NCBI RefSeq assembly: GCF_041146795.1
Contig: NC_135184.1
Location: forward strand, 8,918,967-8,982,966
Reading direction: 5' to 3'
DNA: 64,000 nt
From: Maylandia zebra
Taxonomy: Eukaryota; Chordata; Actinopteri; Cichliformes; Cichlidae
Position 1 is the first letter of the stretch; each line of letters begins with the position of its first letter. Shown here piece after piece: positions 12,852-23,150 of the stretch. Below the pieces are notes generated by a model that was not told the origin of the DNA, did not search any database, and saw nothing but the letters and a program-made list of their open reading frames with translations. A program made the position numbers and the translations under genes.

Positions 12852-15800
12852 CCCTTGATGTGAGGCTATCGTGAAAAAGTGAAATCAGCATTATTGATCC
12901 CTGAGGTTAAAGTGGATGATTGCAGCAGAAAATGTTGGAGTTTAGATAAAAATCAAACAAATTACAGATGCTGGCGATTAGATCAGCATCACATTAATAC
13001 AGCTTGGAGGAGATGTGTTGATTAGGCACATATTTATATATTTACAGATATATCAAGTCTTTATTCTTAACTTAATCTAAAACTGAAGTACACTTGGGCA
13101 GCTTTTTTAGAGGCTTTGAAGAAACAGAACAAATGCAAACTACAAAATGTTTTACTGACATCTTAAAATTTATTTTACCAGCTGTGTGTGATAGCCTTGG
13201 CCTCTTCTCTGTCAGGTTTAGAAGTCAGGCCTTTGGTATCTTTGTTACAGGTTTGGGCGTGGAAGGAAAACGTCTGGGAAAAAGAGAAAGGCACACTAAT
13301 GGAGAGGTACACAGTGGAGCAGAGTAAACCTCCATCTCAAGGCGGGGCTGTTCTCTCCACCCTGACCATCAACAATGTCATGGAGTCAGACTTCCACTCC
13401 CCGTACAACTGCACTGCCTGGAACTCCTTCGGACCTGGCACCATGATTATCACACTGGAGGAGAAGGGTATGAAGGGGGGGAAGGGAAACATATGTTGAA
13501 CATGGTGGTCATGCTGAGTACTCCTCACATGTACACATTACAGAAAATAAACTACAGTCATCTTTACTTGCTATTATCAATTCAAATATTAGCATAATGG
13601 AATTATAATGCATCATTATGGAGAGACTGTGTTGAAGTTAGGGTTTTAGGTTGTTTTTTTTATAACTTGTTCAACTTTAAAGCACAGATGAAGCTTGATC
13701 AATTTTGAGCGTGATCAATGCAGATTGCAGTAAGTAGTAGTAAATATGTTAGTAAACAGAATTAAAATATTTATCAAATATATCATAAATGTGTATCTAA
13801 TTTTCATGAGCTGCTGTTCTTGCCTTTTCAAACACATAGATACACAACTACTCCACTGGCAGAAGCACAAAACCCCTCTTGCCTTCCTAGTTTAATGCTA
13901 GAATTATGTTTTCTGTTTGGCTACTGCATTGTGGAAGTTTACATACATAAAGCAAAAGCATAGAAGAAGACAAAGATTATATGTAGCAACCATGGATGTT
14001 AACATTACACTGGACTTTTCTGAGGGAAGCCTTTTGTGAATGCAAAACGCTTTAACTGTAGTTAAATTTATGAGTTGCAAAGTTCTCATTGTTGGGTTCC
14101 AGGTGTGGCGTTTCTGTATAAATCATTCGGATGTGGCAAACTTTGTGAGAAATACTCCAGCTTTCCAATTTTTCAAAAAAATTGGCTTTGGAAATAATTT
14201 ATTAGGAAGGTGTTAAATTAATTTGTTGGGCTTTAAATACCATGAAGAAAATTTTTTTCTGGGTGAGCTTTTTGTGATGCGCAACAGGAATTTACATCAA
14301 CAAAATATTAATATAAAGAATGAAATATCAACTGGATGTTTCATATTAAAAATCTCTATATCTCTTCATTTCTAGATGCTCCTCACTCATCTATGTGTGT
14401 GGCTCAACTGAAGAAAGGCAATATCACGTAATCTTCATCATAAGAATTAAGAAACTTAATTCCAAATTTGATGACAGTTGGTTGTGTGCTTTGTCGTTTG
14501 TTTTGTGATGAAGGCAAACAGCTGAGTTTTTAAGCGCTGAATTTGTTTACAGAAAAAAAAAATCAGACGGGGAACTTAATGTCCCCGAACAAGATGTTCT
14601 TCTCTTCCTTACAAGCTCAAATGCCCTTGAACAAGATTATTAAGCTGTGGCCTCAGCCAGAGAACAGATAGATAGTGTTGTTAGTCCATTCTGGATGGTT
14701 ACATATTTTATTGCCAGAGCTTGGTATGCCACATTACATTGAGAAAATGGCTTCTCCATGCTCTGTCAAACTGTTATTGTTTCAACTGTCAGATTTCGCC
14801 GGCTTCAGAAAATCTCCCAAACATCTTTGAAAGCGAGAAAAAGAGACGGAGCCTGGATTTTCCCCTCACATGTTCACTTAAAGCATTTCATTCCTTGTCT
14901 GACTAGTGCTGCTTCTGCGCCTTATCAACAGAAGCAGCCCTCAGAGATTCAATATTAAGCTAGAACACCAGTGGATTTGTGCTTAAACGACGCTGCATCC
15001 GCGCAGGTTTCTGTAACAATGAGGCAGCAGCTGTCCCTCAACCCCATACCCTTTTTCTGCATGTGTTTGTTTCAGATATTGTTCCAGTGGGAATTATCGC
15101 TGGTGGCACGGTGGGCTCCTCGTTTCTGCTGCTTATTTTTCTACTGGCGCTCGCCTTCTTCCTGTACCGCCAACGCAAAGGCAGTGAGTGCACACAGTCG
15201 CTCTCTAATGTGTTTGTGTAGGGGCATGCACACACTTATATTGTGTGTGTGTGTGTGTCTATCAGTCTTTCTTTTATCCACTCTCTACAACTGTCATTCT
15301 GCTTTTCCTGGAAAAAAGGGACACTTGCCAGCCATATAGCAAGCGATATTAATGAATATTCATATAATATGGCAAACTGCCTTAAAACGCCTACTGTACA
15401 TTTCCCTTTTAATTCTTTTGACTTATATTTATAAGCTGCTTCTATGCTAGATAAAGTACATAAACAACAGAGCAGAAAACAAGAGCATTCAGAGGTGAAT
15501 AGTATTTAAATTATGAATTCCTATATGTTATTTCTACAGCCTGCAGCAATCCAATTAGTATTTATGAACACAAATCACGCTTCTGTTAAACGGGGAGCTG
15601 AAAACAAGCGGCATCTCTTAGTTGTTTAATTTTGAGCTGCTCCATCTCAAATAAAGAAGTGGGAAAGACAGTGAAGGTGACTGGCAGAGTCCCCAGAGGG
15701 ATTTTCTGTGGATAAGAGTGTATTTTTTTCTGGTTCAGAGCTGATAACACCTCTACAGAAAAGACACCGTTTGGAAATAGAAACTCAAACAAACATCTTT

Positions 15801-18800
15801 GTGGCTCCAGATAAACAGTCTTTCATTTGTCGTCTACGATGCAGCGCGACACTTCACAGATTTAAATCTCTACTTTTAAGGTTTCTGGCTGTGGAAGTGA
15901 GTTGTTTGTGCTGACAAATGTTGACTGCTTTGCGACTGAAGCATGTTGAGTTGAGCATTTTAAGTTGCACGAGACAGTATAGAAATACACTTCTTTTATT
16001 GCCCTAATATTTACATGTTTGCAGTTATAGACAAGACTGCCTTATCCTAGCTCAATAAAGCCATTTGCACACAGTAAGTATATTTAATATCAACATTTTA
16101 GGTTGACTTTTACCAAGTTTAAATTCACAAAATGTGTTGGAAAGGTGGGGTTTAGGTTTTCCAGCTTTAATTTGAAGGGTTTAATAGAAACGTATGGAGG
16201 AGAGAAAGAGCACACGGATGTTATAATAATATTATAGTAATGTTATAGCACGGGCCTGTGCAAATGGATACTGAGCCGAAGCATGCTGCAAAAGAGTTTC
16301 TCAAAGTAAAAAAAATTGATATTGTGGAGTGGCCAAGACAGTCACCTGATCTCAACTCAACAGAGCAGCTTCTCATTTATTAAAACTGTAAAAAAGGAAT
16401 GCAGAATGACCCAAAAATGAGCAGCAACTGAGACTGAAACGGCTGCAGGAAGGAAACATAACTCAGGGCTGAGACTTCAGGCATTCATTGACTGCAAAAG
16501 AATCTCATCCAAGTATTAAAAACTTTCCCAACATTTAAAATTATGACAGTTTGTCCAATTACTTTTGAGCCATATAAATGGAAAAATATTTAATAAATGA
16601 CTGTCATTCCTACAGTGAAGCTGAAAGTCTACAGGTAAAGGACGTCATCATTTTGTTTTTATTTCAAATCCACTTGTGGAGCTGCTTGTTTTTGAGAAAA
16701 CTGGCTAAAAAAAATTAGATTCTTTCACATGGTATGCTATTTGTTCTGAAGGCTTTTTTAAAATAAAAATTGCAGACACTTCCACAGCGTCTACTTTTAG
16801 AAAACTAAGCTGCTGAAGTCAGAAACACGAAACTACGGTGGCCCTGAGAGGCCAAACGGACTGCAACTTAAGAAAACACCAGCAATAAGAAAAACACTGC
16901 AAAAGCACACAAAACAAAACGGAAATAGGAAAAAACAGATTTCCAAAAGCTCAAGGGAAGTGTTTCTGGGGAGACAATAACCCGACGGACCAGTTGCAGG
17001 AGCCAAAATATGCTAATTGCGCTGGGAGACACTTAAAAGAAGTGGACGATCTATCGGTTTTGTGAGGAAAGAAAAGATGAGAGGTAAGTGTGTTAGCCTA
17101 ACTATTAGCCTAAAAATCCGTCATAAGTATTATATGAATCGTTTTGGGTTCCTGCAACTGGTCCATCAGGTTATTGTCTCCCCAGAAACACTTCCCTTGT
17201 GATTTTGGAAATCAGTTTTTTCCTATTCCCGTCGTCGTTTGTCCTATTTCCGTTGTGTTTTGTGTGCTTTCGCAGCGTTTTTCTTATTGCTGGTGTTTTC
17301 TTAAGTTGCAGTCCGTTTGGCCTCTCAGGGCCACCGTACGAAACAGTAGCCGACCCAAAATACAAAGTCCAGCCAAGCAGATGTATTAAAAACGACAGTA
17401 TACCAAGATACACAAACTATGAAAGAATACATATAGACACAGAATACAAAATGATAACCACATAAACAAATAAGAAAAAACTAATATCACACCTACAAGG
17501 AAAGGACAAAGGTGGTTAAAACTGAGAAGTTTGTCTATAAAAGACAACAAAGCAAATAATGAATCATCCTTGGATTTGCAGACAGAGACATCTGCTGAAA
17601 CGATATTTATCTTTCTTATAAATTTTAATCAAAACAACCCCTGATAAAGAAATTATTGCCCAAGTAGAGTGGAGATATTTTAGCATATTCTTTCACTGTC
17701 ATATCTTTAGAGTTCATGTTGTGATAGTTTTCATTTCTTTTAAGGCTGTCAGCATGCCAAGGCAAATAATGAACCAGGCAAGCTGAACAAATTTAAAACA
17801 AAAAATAATGCTGAAGTTTTCTTTTCTTGCTACTTTTCTAGCTAGACTGAAAAAGAAGTCAATCATTTATCTTAACATTACCACACATTATAACCGGCGG
17901 TTGTGTTTTTCTTTCAGGTCGAAGGGGTGTCACCCTCGGTAAACCAGACATCAAGGTAGAAACGGTGAACAAAGAAACCCACAGCCTGGAGGAGGAGGCG
18001 GCCAACGTCTCCACAGCAACCCGGATGGTCAAGGCTATGTACTCTGTGAGTAAACTCCCATCTGAGTCACCGGGGGCCGTGGAGAGGAGGCGTATGGGTC
18101 AATGGCCTTAAATGTACAGATACACTGACACTAAAGGCGACTTGGCAGGAGAGGCACACACAGACATTCTCACAATCACACAATGGGAACAAAGACACAC
18201 GCACAAGGCCTCACTAAAGACACACTAAAAACACAAATCCATAAAAAAGATGTCAAAATATATGCGCGCACACACTCGACTCAAAATCAATAAAGCACAA
18301 TGAAGCATGTGTACACACACATATGAGGAGAAACAAGGACAAGACATTCACGCATAGATACAGGAGAAAAACTAACTGGGGGAAAAATACACCGTTTTTC
18401 CTCAATGCACACATATTTGTGCACACAAAAAACACAGAAATAATAAACAAATATACAGACACACACTCATTTTAACATTTTGTTCCTTTTAGAGGAGAAT
18501 TCAACCCCGGAAGTCCTGGAGAATCTAATCGACGCAGCTCCTCTGACGCGGTTTTAAAGCTCGGGCAAAAACACCTTTTTCTCCAACAACTAACCGTTTC
18601 TCGTCTTCCGGTCTCTTGGGATTCAAAACCTGAAACTCTGTTTTCCTCTCCCCTCCCTCTCTTCTTCCTCCTTTCCTTTTTCACCCTCCCTCTTTCCGTG
18701 TGTGTGTTTCGTTGTTTGATGGTTTAGTTTCTGCCCTCTGTTTCCCTCTCTCCCTCCACTCAGCCATTCAAAGATGACATGGACCTGAAGCAGGACGTCA

Positions 18801-20734
18801 GAAGCGAGAGTGACACCCGGGAGGAGTACGAGCTCAAGGTGAGATGAGTCAGCGAAGATATGTTGGCATGCTCGCGCTGGATTAAAATAAATAAAAAAAC
18901 ACTTATCTAGAGCATCGCTGGACATTTGGCGTGGTGCATGAGATTTGTGATCATGTTCTTCAGGTCCTGGCTTTACATCACAGTTAAAGCAACTTTTTCT
19001 GTAGTGCCTTTTTTTTGAGTGTGAGTGTCCTGGCATAGAAACCCCACAGGATGCTGAAGTTTCAGGTTTGATATCGAGCGTTTCAGTGTTAGCAGAGTTT
19101 TTCATTGTTTCTATACAATCTTTACACCGTACTGTAAGTTAGAGCCTTTTTTGGCATATTCGGCTTGTTGTGGACATGGCAGACAGTGGTTGCTTGGAGG
19201 AATTCATATTGATTTCAATCCTAGATGAGGAGGTGCAAGTTCAAAGAAGAGTCAAAGTCAAAAACACTGCTTTGAATTTTAGTCCATACTACCAAATGCA
19301 AAGAGCCTGTGTAGAAACAACTCTTTGTAAATAGTCCTGGCCTTGGTGGTTTTGGTCTTTCCCAGCAGTTTTGTCAAGAAATAAAAAAATATTAAATATT
19401 TGGACGTAACCCTTTATATGTAAATGTAATTAGAGTACATATCTGTCTTTGGTAATATTTTGGTATTTAATAATGAATTTCTATTACACATACACAGTGC
19501 TGCATTACTCATATCATTACATTTTTGTGTGTATGCATGAAACAACAGCACACCACCATTATCACCATGCATATCTTGTGACATTCTACAATTTCAGCAA
19601 TATAAGACAACATAATGCAAGATTTGTAGAACTCTAATATAACTTTTATTTTTAGATTATTATACTTTTTTCCTTTTGATTTGTTTTGTAGCAACAGTGT
19701 AATATAAAATACATAGGCCTATCCCAAACAAGTGGTAAAAATATTCACCACTTGCTTGGCATACTAACCCTTTAGTAGTCTATAAAAAACATTAATGCCT
19801 TACTAAGAATAGATTATATTTAAAAGACGCATACATGTCTTAAACCTGGATTATATACCATTGGCCAGCAGATGAGGGGTGGGGGTTGGGGGTAGGGCGA
19901 CTCCAATGGATTCAAAGAAAAATCTAAGCTGGCTTTTTTATACACTCTATACAAAAGAGACAGTTTTTGTAATAGAAACAAAGTGTAAACTAAGCTAACA
20001 CAAGCACAGAACAGATCGTATATGAAGAGAGAGAAATATTAGGATTTACTGAAAAATCTATATTCTTTTTCTGATCACAGGATCCAACCAATGGCTACTA
20101 CAATGTCCGTGCTACAACCCATGACGAGGCGCGCCCCCAGTCCCGGGTCGTCCACTACCAGGGAGAGTTTCGCTCTCCAAACCCAAGCAGCGGACCAGCA
20201 GGAGCGACTTCCAGCGGACCCTCTGCGTCTGCCAGCGGTGCAGTTCCCCCCAGTGCGGTGCCGGGCTCAAGAGCTGGCTGCTACGACCCCCGTCCACCAT
20301 CCAGGATGTCCCATTCTACTTATGCCCAATTCAACACATTCTCCAGGGCAGCACAAAGCCAGCAAGCCCCTGCTAATCCAGCTCTTCAGTCACCCGGAGA
20401 ATACCCTGGAGACTGTGGCCTGCTGGACAGCACCACCCAACTGGCTTATGACAACTACGGATACCCTTCCCAGTATCCCAGCTACCGCATGGGCTTTGCT
20501 CCACCCATAGAGGAAGGGCCAGCCTATGAGATGTACCCAACGGGACAAGGGACAGGGCCAGGTCCAGGACCGGGGCCAGGACCAGGACCAGGACCAGGAC
20601 CTGGACCAGGACCAGGACCACAAAGTCCTGAAACAGGGCTGGGAAAGTATGGAAGCTCCACTCGCTTCTCATACTCATCTCCACCTTCTGACTATTCGCA
20701 GAGACACACACAACGAATGCAGACTCATGTGTGA
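949..20734 (+). CDS. kirrel1: kirrel1 (Neph1), 5'-incomplete, 12 exons
   Basis: Type I membrane adhesion protein of the immunoglobulin superfamily. In vertebrates Kirrel1/Neph1 pairs with nephrin at the podocyte slit diaphragm and takes part in cell recognition and actin signalling. The exons are 949-1106, 3115-3265, 4629-4734, 5440-5588, 6844-6971, 7406-7532, 9596-9696, 13251-13467, 15076-15183, 17918-18045, 18764-18838 and 20081-20734. Splice phases agree at every junction and give 699 residues plus a split first codon. They encode Ig domains 2-5 (two exons each), a membrane segment and a cytoplasmic tail. Hallmarks seen are [51 protein letters not shown], the tail tyrosine motif GYYNVRA and C-terminal QTHV, a class I PDZ ligand. 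The match is closer to Kirrel1 than to Kirrel2 or Kirrel3 as I remember them. Teleosts have kirrel1a and kirrel1b, and I cannot tell which this is. The tail is longer than in mammals because of a Gly-Pro repeat. Confidence 0.93.
1154..1175. repeat. (GT)n microsatellite
   Basis: About 11 GT dinucleotides just downstream of a kirrel1 5' splice site. Confidence 0.9.
1595..1632. repeat. perfect inverted repeat, 16-bp arms, 6-nt loop
   Basis: The arms at 1595-1610 and 1617-1632 are exact reverse complements around the loop CTAAAT. It could fold as an RNA hairpin in the kirrel1 intron, but the stem is too short for a typical microRNA precursor. Confidence 0.8.
3115..3265 (+). CDS. kirrel1: kirrel1 exon: end of Ig domain 2
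   Basis: The acceptor ACAG ends at 3114 and the donor GTATGT begins at 3266. The exon starts EVLPDRKR, carries the D-S-G-x-N-F-T-C motif around the second Ig2 cysteine, and leaves in phase 1 after the domain-linker histidine. Confidence 0.9.
3266..5439 (+). other. kirrel1: kirrel1 introns flanking exon 4629-4734
   Basis: Two introns (3266-4628 and 4735-5439) with ordinary AT-rich sequence. I see no gene, repeat or regulatory motif that I can support. Confidence 0.6.
4629..4734 (+). CDS. kirrel1: kirrel1 exon: start of Ig domain 3
   Basis: The acceptor is TAG at 4626-4628 and the donor is GTCTGG at 4735. It encodes [10 protein letters not shown], the first Ig3 cysteine (FTCQATANP) and GYR, ending in phase 2 inside the arginine codon. 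Confidence 0.9.
5440..5588 (+). CDS. kirrel1: kirrel1 exon: end of Ig domain 3
   Basis: The acceptor CAG ends at 5439 and the donor is GTGAGT at 5589. It encodes WAKGG, then SFFTEPVSC with the second Ig3 cysteine, and GSTNVS, leaving in phase 1. Confidence 0.9.
5995..6075 (+). repeat. percomorph interspersed repeat fragment
   Basis: The sequence around CAATTTTATTTATGTAGCACC and the following CCACCTCAAGATGCTTTAT resembles the start of a very common percomorph dispersed repeat, which usually reads TTATTTATATAGCGCC and then CGCCTCAAGGCGCTTTAT. Family assignment is from memory. Confidence 0.45.
6730..6782 (+). repeat. LINE/SINE 3'-tail-like fragment
   Basis: The pattern AAAGCACATTGAATTGC ... 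AGCTATATAAATAAA followed by a TTTGACTTTGAC tail is typical of 3' ends of fish L2-type retroelements. Only the tail is recognisable. Confidence 0.45.
6844..6971 (+). CDS. kirrel1: kirrel1 exon: start of Ig domain 4
   Basis: The acceptor is CAG at 6841-6843 and the donor is GTAAAA at 6972. It encodes the Ig4 strand with DVTLNC and the conserved [12 protein letters not shown] block, leaving in phase 0. Confidence 0.9.
7406..7532 (+). CDS. kirrel1: kirrel1 exon: end of Ig domain 4
   Basis: The acceptor CCAG ends at 7405 and the donor is GTCAGT at 7533. It encodes VLSNNNQ, then DAGQYVC with the second Ig4 cysteine, and IVPRIGVGE, leaving in phase 1. Confidence 0.9.
7533..9595 (+). other. kirrel1: kirrel1 intron with decayed repeat
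   Basis: The segment around 8540-8770 (AATAAAATTTTAAAATCAAT onward, with a GGAGTAATGTGATC block) resembles a dispersed repeat common in fish introns. No coding potential is seen. Confidence 0.4.
9596..9696 (+). CDS. kirrel1: kirrel1 exon: start of Ig domain 5
   Basis: The acceptor TTCAG ends at 9595 and the donor is GTAAGT at 9697. It encodes GPPIISS, the QYAVRGERG strand, the first Ig5 cysteine, and STPPPDKI at a phase 0 boundary. Confidence 0.9.
12224..12275. repeat. (GT)26 microsatellite
   Basis: Fifty-two bases of uninterrupted GT. Confidence 0.95.
12794..12848. repeat. (GT)27 microsatellite
   Basis: About 55 bases of uninterrupted GT, roughly 520 bp after the previous GT tract in the same orientation. 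Confidence 0.95.
13251..13467 (+). CDS. kirrel1: kirrel1 exon: end of Ig domain 5
   Basis: The acceptor ACAG ends at 13250 and the donor is GTATGA at 13468. It encodes [21 protein letters not shown] and [13 protein letters not shown], the most conserved stretch of Kirrel Ig5, leaving in phase 1 after LEEK. Confidence 0.9.
13468..15075 (+). other. kirrel1: kirrel1 intron, no feature seen
   Basis: AT-rich intron before the membrane-segment exon. I find no coding exon or repeat that I can name. Confidence 0.6.
15076..15183 (+). CDS. kirrel1: kirrel1 exon: transmembrane segment
   Basis: The acceptor TTCAG ends at 15075 and the donor is GTGAGT at 15184. It encodes VPVGIIAGG followed by about 22 hydrophobic residues and a basic stop-transfer stretch (YRQRKG). 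Confidence 0.9.
16255..16570 (+). pseudogene. decayed Tc1/mariner-type transposase 3' fragment
   Basis: A short frame reads [15 protein letters not shown], the third catalytic block of Tc1-type DDE transposases (usually [12 protein letters not shown]), then breaks. It is followed by the conserved end block CAAGTATTAAAAA ... TTGTCCAATTACTTTTGAGCC, the same family as the relic at 48130-48860. The N-terminal part is missing. Confidence 0.7.
16834..17338. mobile_element. foldback / long-TIR non-autonomous DNA transposon
   Basis: The left arm (about 16834-17001) and right arm (about 17150-17338) are near-perfect reverse complements, beginning TACGGTGGCCCTGAGAGG. They surround about 150 bp of unique sequence. 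The right arm has about 21 extra bases, apparently a local duplication. The six bases CGAAAC immediately precede the left end and follow the right end, a candidate target-site duplication. There is no open frame, so it would need a transposase supplied elsewhere. I cannot name the superfamily. Confidence 0.8.
17918..18045 (+). CDS. kirrel1: kirrel1 exon: membrane-proximal cytoplasmic tail
   Basis: The acceptor TTTCAG ends at 17917 and the donor is GTGAGT at 18046. It encodes the juxtamembrane basic stretch, DIKVETVN, and VSTATR leading to KAMYS, leaving in phase 0. Confidence 0.88.
18046..18763 (+). other. kirrel1: kirrel1 intron, pyrimidine-rich 3' part
   Basis: Short intron with CA-rich sequence followed by a long CT-rich tract before the acceptor. 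No gene is seen. Confidence 0.6.
18764..18838 (+). CDS. kirrel1: kirrel1 exon: small cytoplasmic exon
   Basis: The acceptor CAG is at 18761-18763 and the donor GTGAGA at 18839. Its 25 codons include [10 protein letters not shown] and DTREEYELK, strongly matching the Kirrel1 tail. Confidence 0.9.
18839..20080 (+). other. kirrel1: kirrel1 last intron
   Basis: AT-rich intron with no feature that I can support. Confidence 0.6.
20081..20734 (+). CDS. kirrel1: kirrel1 terminal exon with PDZ ligand
   Basis: The acceptor CACAG ends at 20080 and the TGA stop is at 20732-20734. Its 217 codons open with [11 protein letters not shown], whose tyrosine pair corresponds to the site reported to bind Grb2 after Src-family phosphorylation in mammalian Neph1. 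It continues with a low-complexity Ser/Pro/Gln region and 11 Gly-Pro dipeptides, and ends RFSYSS...RMQTHV. The terminal THV is the ligand for ZO-1-type PDZ domains. Confidence 0.92.
   Translation, partial: DPTNGYYNVRATTHDEARPQSRVVHYQGEFRSPNPSSGPAGATSSGPSASASGAVPPSAVPGSRAGCYDPRPPSRMSHSTYAQFNTFSRAAQSQQAPANPALQSPGEYPGDCGLLDSTTQLAYDNYGYPSQYPSYRMGFAPPIEEGPAYEMYPTGQGTGPGPGPGPGPGPGPGPGPGPGPQSPETGLGKYGSSTRFSYSSPPSDYSQRHTQRMQTHV
20555..20620 (+). repeat. kirrel1: hexamer minisatellite coding (Gly-Pro)x11
   Basis: Eleven in-frame copies of a GGACCA-like hexamer encode an uninterrupted Gly-Pro run in the cytoplasmic tail. Mammalian Kirrel1 lacks such a run as far as I know, so it is probably a lineage-specific and length-variable expansion. 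Confidence 0.9.
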
Positions 20735-23150
20735 GAAAGTGGTATACAAGCTTTTTGGATTTGCTTTTTACAGGAGCAGTACTTATTACACAGAAACATA
20801 AAAAAAATCTTTGAAATTTTCAAAAAATGCCCTCATATCTATACATAAACACCTAAGAATCTGTTTTCATCCTAACCACTGCATGGTATTCGGCTAATTT
20901 TCTGAGTTGATAAAACACCCAGCAGTTAGCAGCATCGCATATTGTACGGTTCACAGCAATACATGCAACACATGCACAGCGATATTCATACACATCTAAG
21001 AAGATCTTCTGTCTGCAATGTTTATGCTCCAATAAAAACAACAGCGAGAGCCACAATCAAGAGAAAACAGACAAAAAGACAAGAAGAGCACTTTGAAGAC
21101 ACGATGAAGAAGAGGAGCTTAGGGGATGCCGAGTGATCCTTTCTCTTCCAGCAATTCTCATCTTGCTCTTGGACCGTTTTCTTCCATCACATGGTCCTGC
21201 CACCCCATCTCTGTAAATAACCGCACATGGAGATTAGGGTCATTTTAAAGATGTTTCCTTGTACAAAACTATACATTGTGATGCAGTACATTGACCTACA
21301 GCAAACCCCTCTGCTAGTCACACGTTTTACATTTAGTGACTCTAACAAATTGCAGAACACACATGTGCAGACACACACACACAGATCTCTACAAGCCTAT
21401 TTGTTTCTATGTATTGCATCAATGGGGCAGCTTGGACTAATAGTATATGTGGCACTTTTTGACTCCCCTTTCCTCACTAAAACTCACCCAATTGCCATTC
21501 CTTACAAGATCTACCTTGATTTAAATGGGACAAAGCTTCTTAAGGTGAGTGACCAGAGTGCCAGTGCTTATGTGCCAACACATACGAACTATTAAGACGT
21601 GTCTTCTTTTTGTAAAGCGTGGACAATGAGGTGCTCTGGATGATGAGATTTTGTACATGCCACATCTAAGATGACCGGAGCGGTAGCAAGCGTTTCTATG
21701 CTCCTTCACCCCATCTTTCATTTTTATCATCATGATGCATTTCTATACATTTCACTCAAGGTCAATGCTATAAATGGTTTTTGTGAAACGAGGTGGGAGT
21801 GCTTTTTCATTAAATGAATTTCTGCAATTTGTACAAAAAGATACCTCCCCTGTCCTCAGTGTCAAAAACGTATGTGTTTCTATCACTTGCACAGTAGAAT
21901 AGATTTTTTTTTCCATATTTATACGGAACGGTATTGAAAAAAAACAAAAAAAACGGCATTCAGAAACATTTTATAGTATTTTTATAAGGAGTTGTGGACC
22001 AAAGGTTCAGCGTTTTGGGTGACACTCACTTTTTAATGTGTATGTGGCATCGTATTGGAAACGTTCCTTTACAAAGAGATGGATGGTGTTTTTAAAGTGG
22101 ATGTTGTAGACTTAAATTAGAAAAAACATGAAGAGCTTCACTTCAGAATGATGAATATCCAGCAAAGGCAAATGTCTTTAATGGATATCTCTGTTTGGTG
22201 TGAAGCTCTTTCTTTGACTTCCAGTCTTCTGACTGGACTGCCTTTTTCAAATGTTGACGACATTCAATTGAAATGGATGGAGAAGCAGCAGCTGCTCAGG
22301 TTGAGCTGTGCTGTAAACTTTGCAAGCAAAGAGAAGGTTCAAACATATCAAAGTGAAAGTACAGAGGATTCTATCTAGCTCATATGGTACTTTGTACATT
22401 TTGAAGTATGTGTAAGTATGCTGGTTTCCTCACTGCAGCAGGAATTTGGTGGTATGTTATGTCCGAGATTTTTCCCATTATGTTGTGTCAGCTTTTGATG
22501 CATGTGATTGACCTTTAACCCCTATGATCAGCATTTAAAACGTTGCTCCTCTAAAGTAATGTCACTGAATAGCTGTTTGGCCATTTGCAATGATTATCAC
22601 ACTAATGTTGTTACAATTTGCACACTTTGTTACTGAGATTTGGTTGGATTGCTTCACCGTATAACTTCAAAACTTCACCTTCTGGTGACGTGTTTGTTGA
22701 TTAGATGCAGCAGCATCAGTCTTCACTATATACTGACCTTTAGCTTATAAGGTTCATCAGCTGATCTCCAGTTTTATTGCTCACAAAAGATTAAGACAGT
22801 TCACATTTTTAGCAACTCTTGGGAATTGTACCTTTTCCTAAGAGCACATACTGTACTGTGTATACTTTACTGGACAGACACAGTTACGAGAGAGCAGAAG
22901 CAATAAAGTTTCACCCACTTGTACCTTTATTCTACAGCAGTTAAAATCTGAGAACAGATAATAGTGGTGTTTTAAAATAAGACCCCAGGCTGCAAAGGGA
23001 AGCCTGAAATCTCAGCACCTCCAGAGGTAATCATTGAGTGTATCAGCCGCCCTATCAACCCCTCTCGGTATATTATGGTAATTGTGTGCTAAGGGGCTGT
23101 AAAAAATGTATTTATTGCCTCTGTTTTGAATAAACACAGAGAAATGAAAC
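20735..23150 (+). other. kirrel1: kirrel1 3' untranslated region
   Basis: Non-coding, AT-rich sequence after the stop codon. Candidate poly(A) signals AATAAA are at 22902-22907 and 23129-23134, and the true end cannot be chosen without transcripts. Short open frames here show no coding character. Confidence 0.6.

Larger units (their letters stand above)
9697..13250 (+). other. kirrel1: kirrel1 intron with two long GT repeats
   Basis: A 3.5-kb intron, AT-rich, containing the microsatellites at 12224-12275 and 12794-12848. No other feature is supported. Confidence 0.65.
15184..17917 (+). other. kirrel1: kirrel1 intron carrying two transposon remnants
   Basis: It contains a decayed Tc1-like transposase fragment (about 16255-16570) and a foldback element (16834-17338). 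The remainder is AT-rich sequence without features. Confidence 0.7.

Noticed and set aside
18623..19105. 160-codon frame on the - strand over a kirrel1 exon
   Set aside because: It overlaps the kirrel1 exon 18764-18838 antisense and the adjoining CT-rich intron, and is low complexity in parts.
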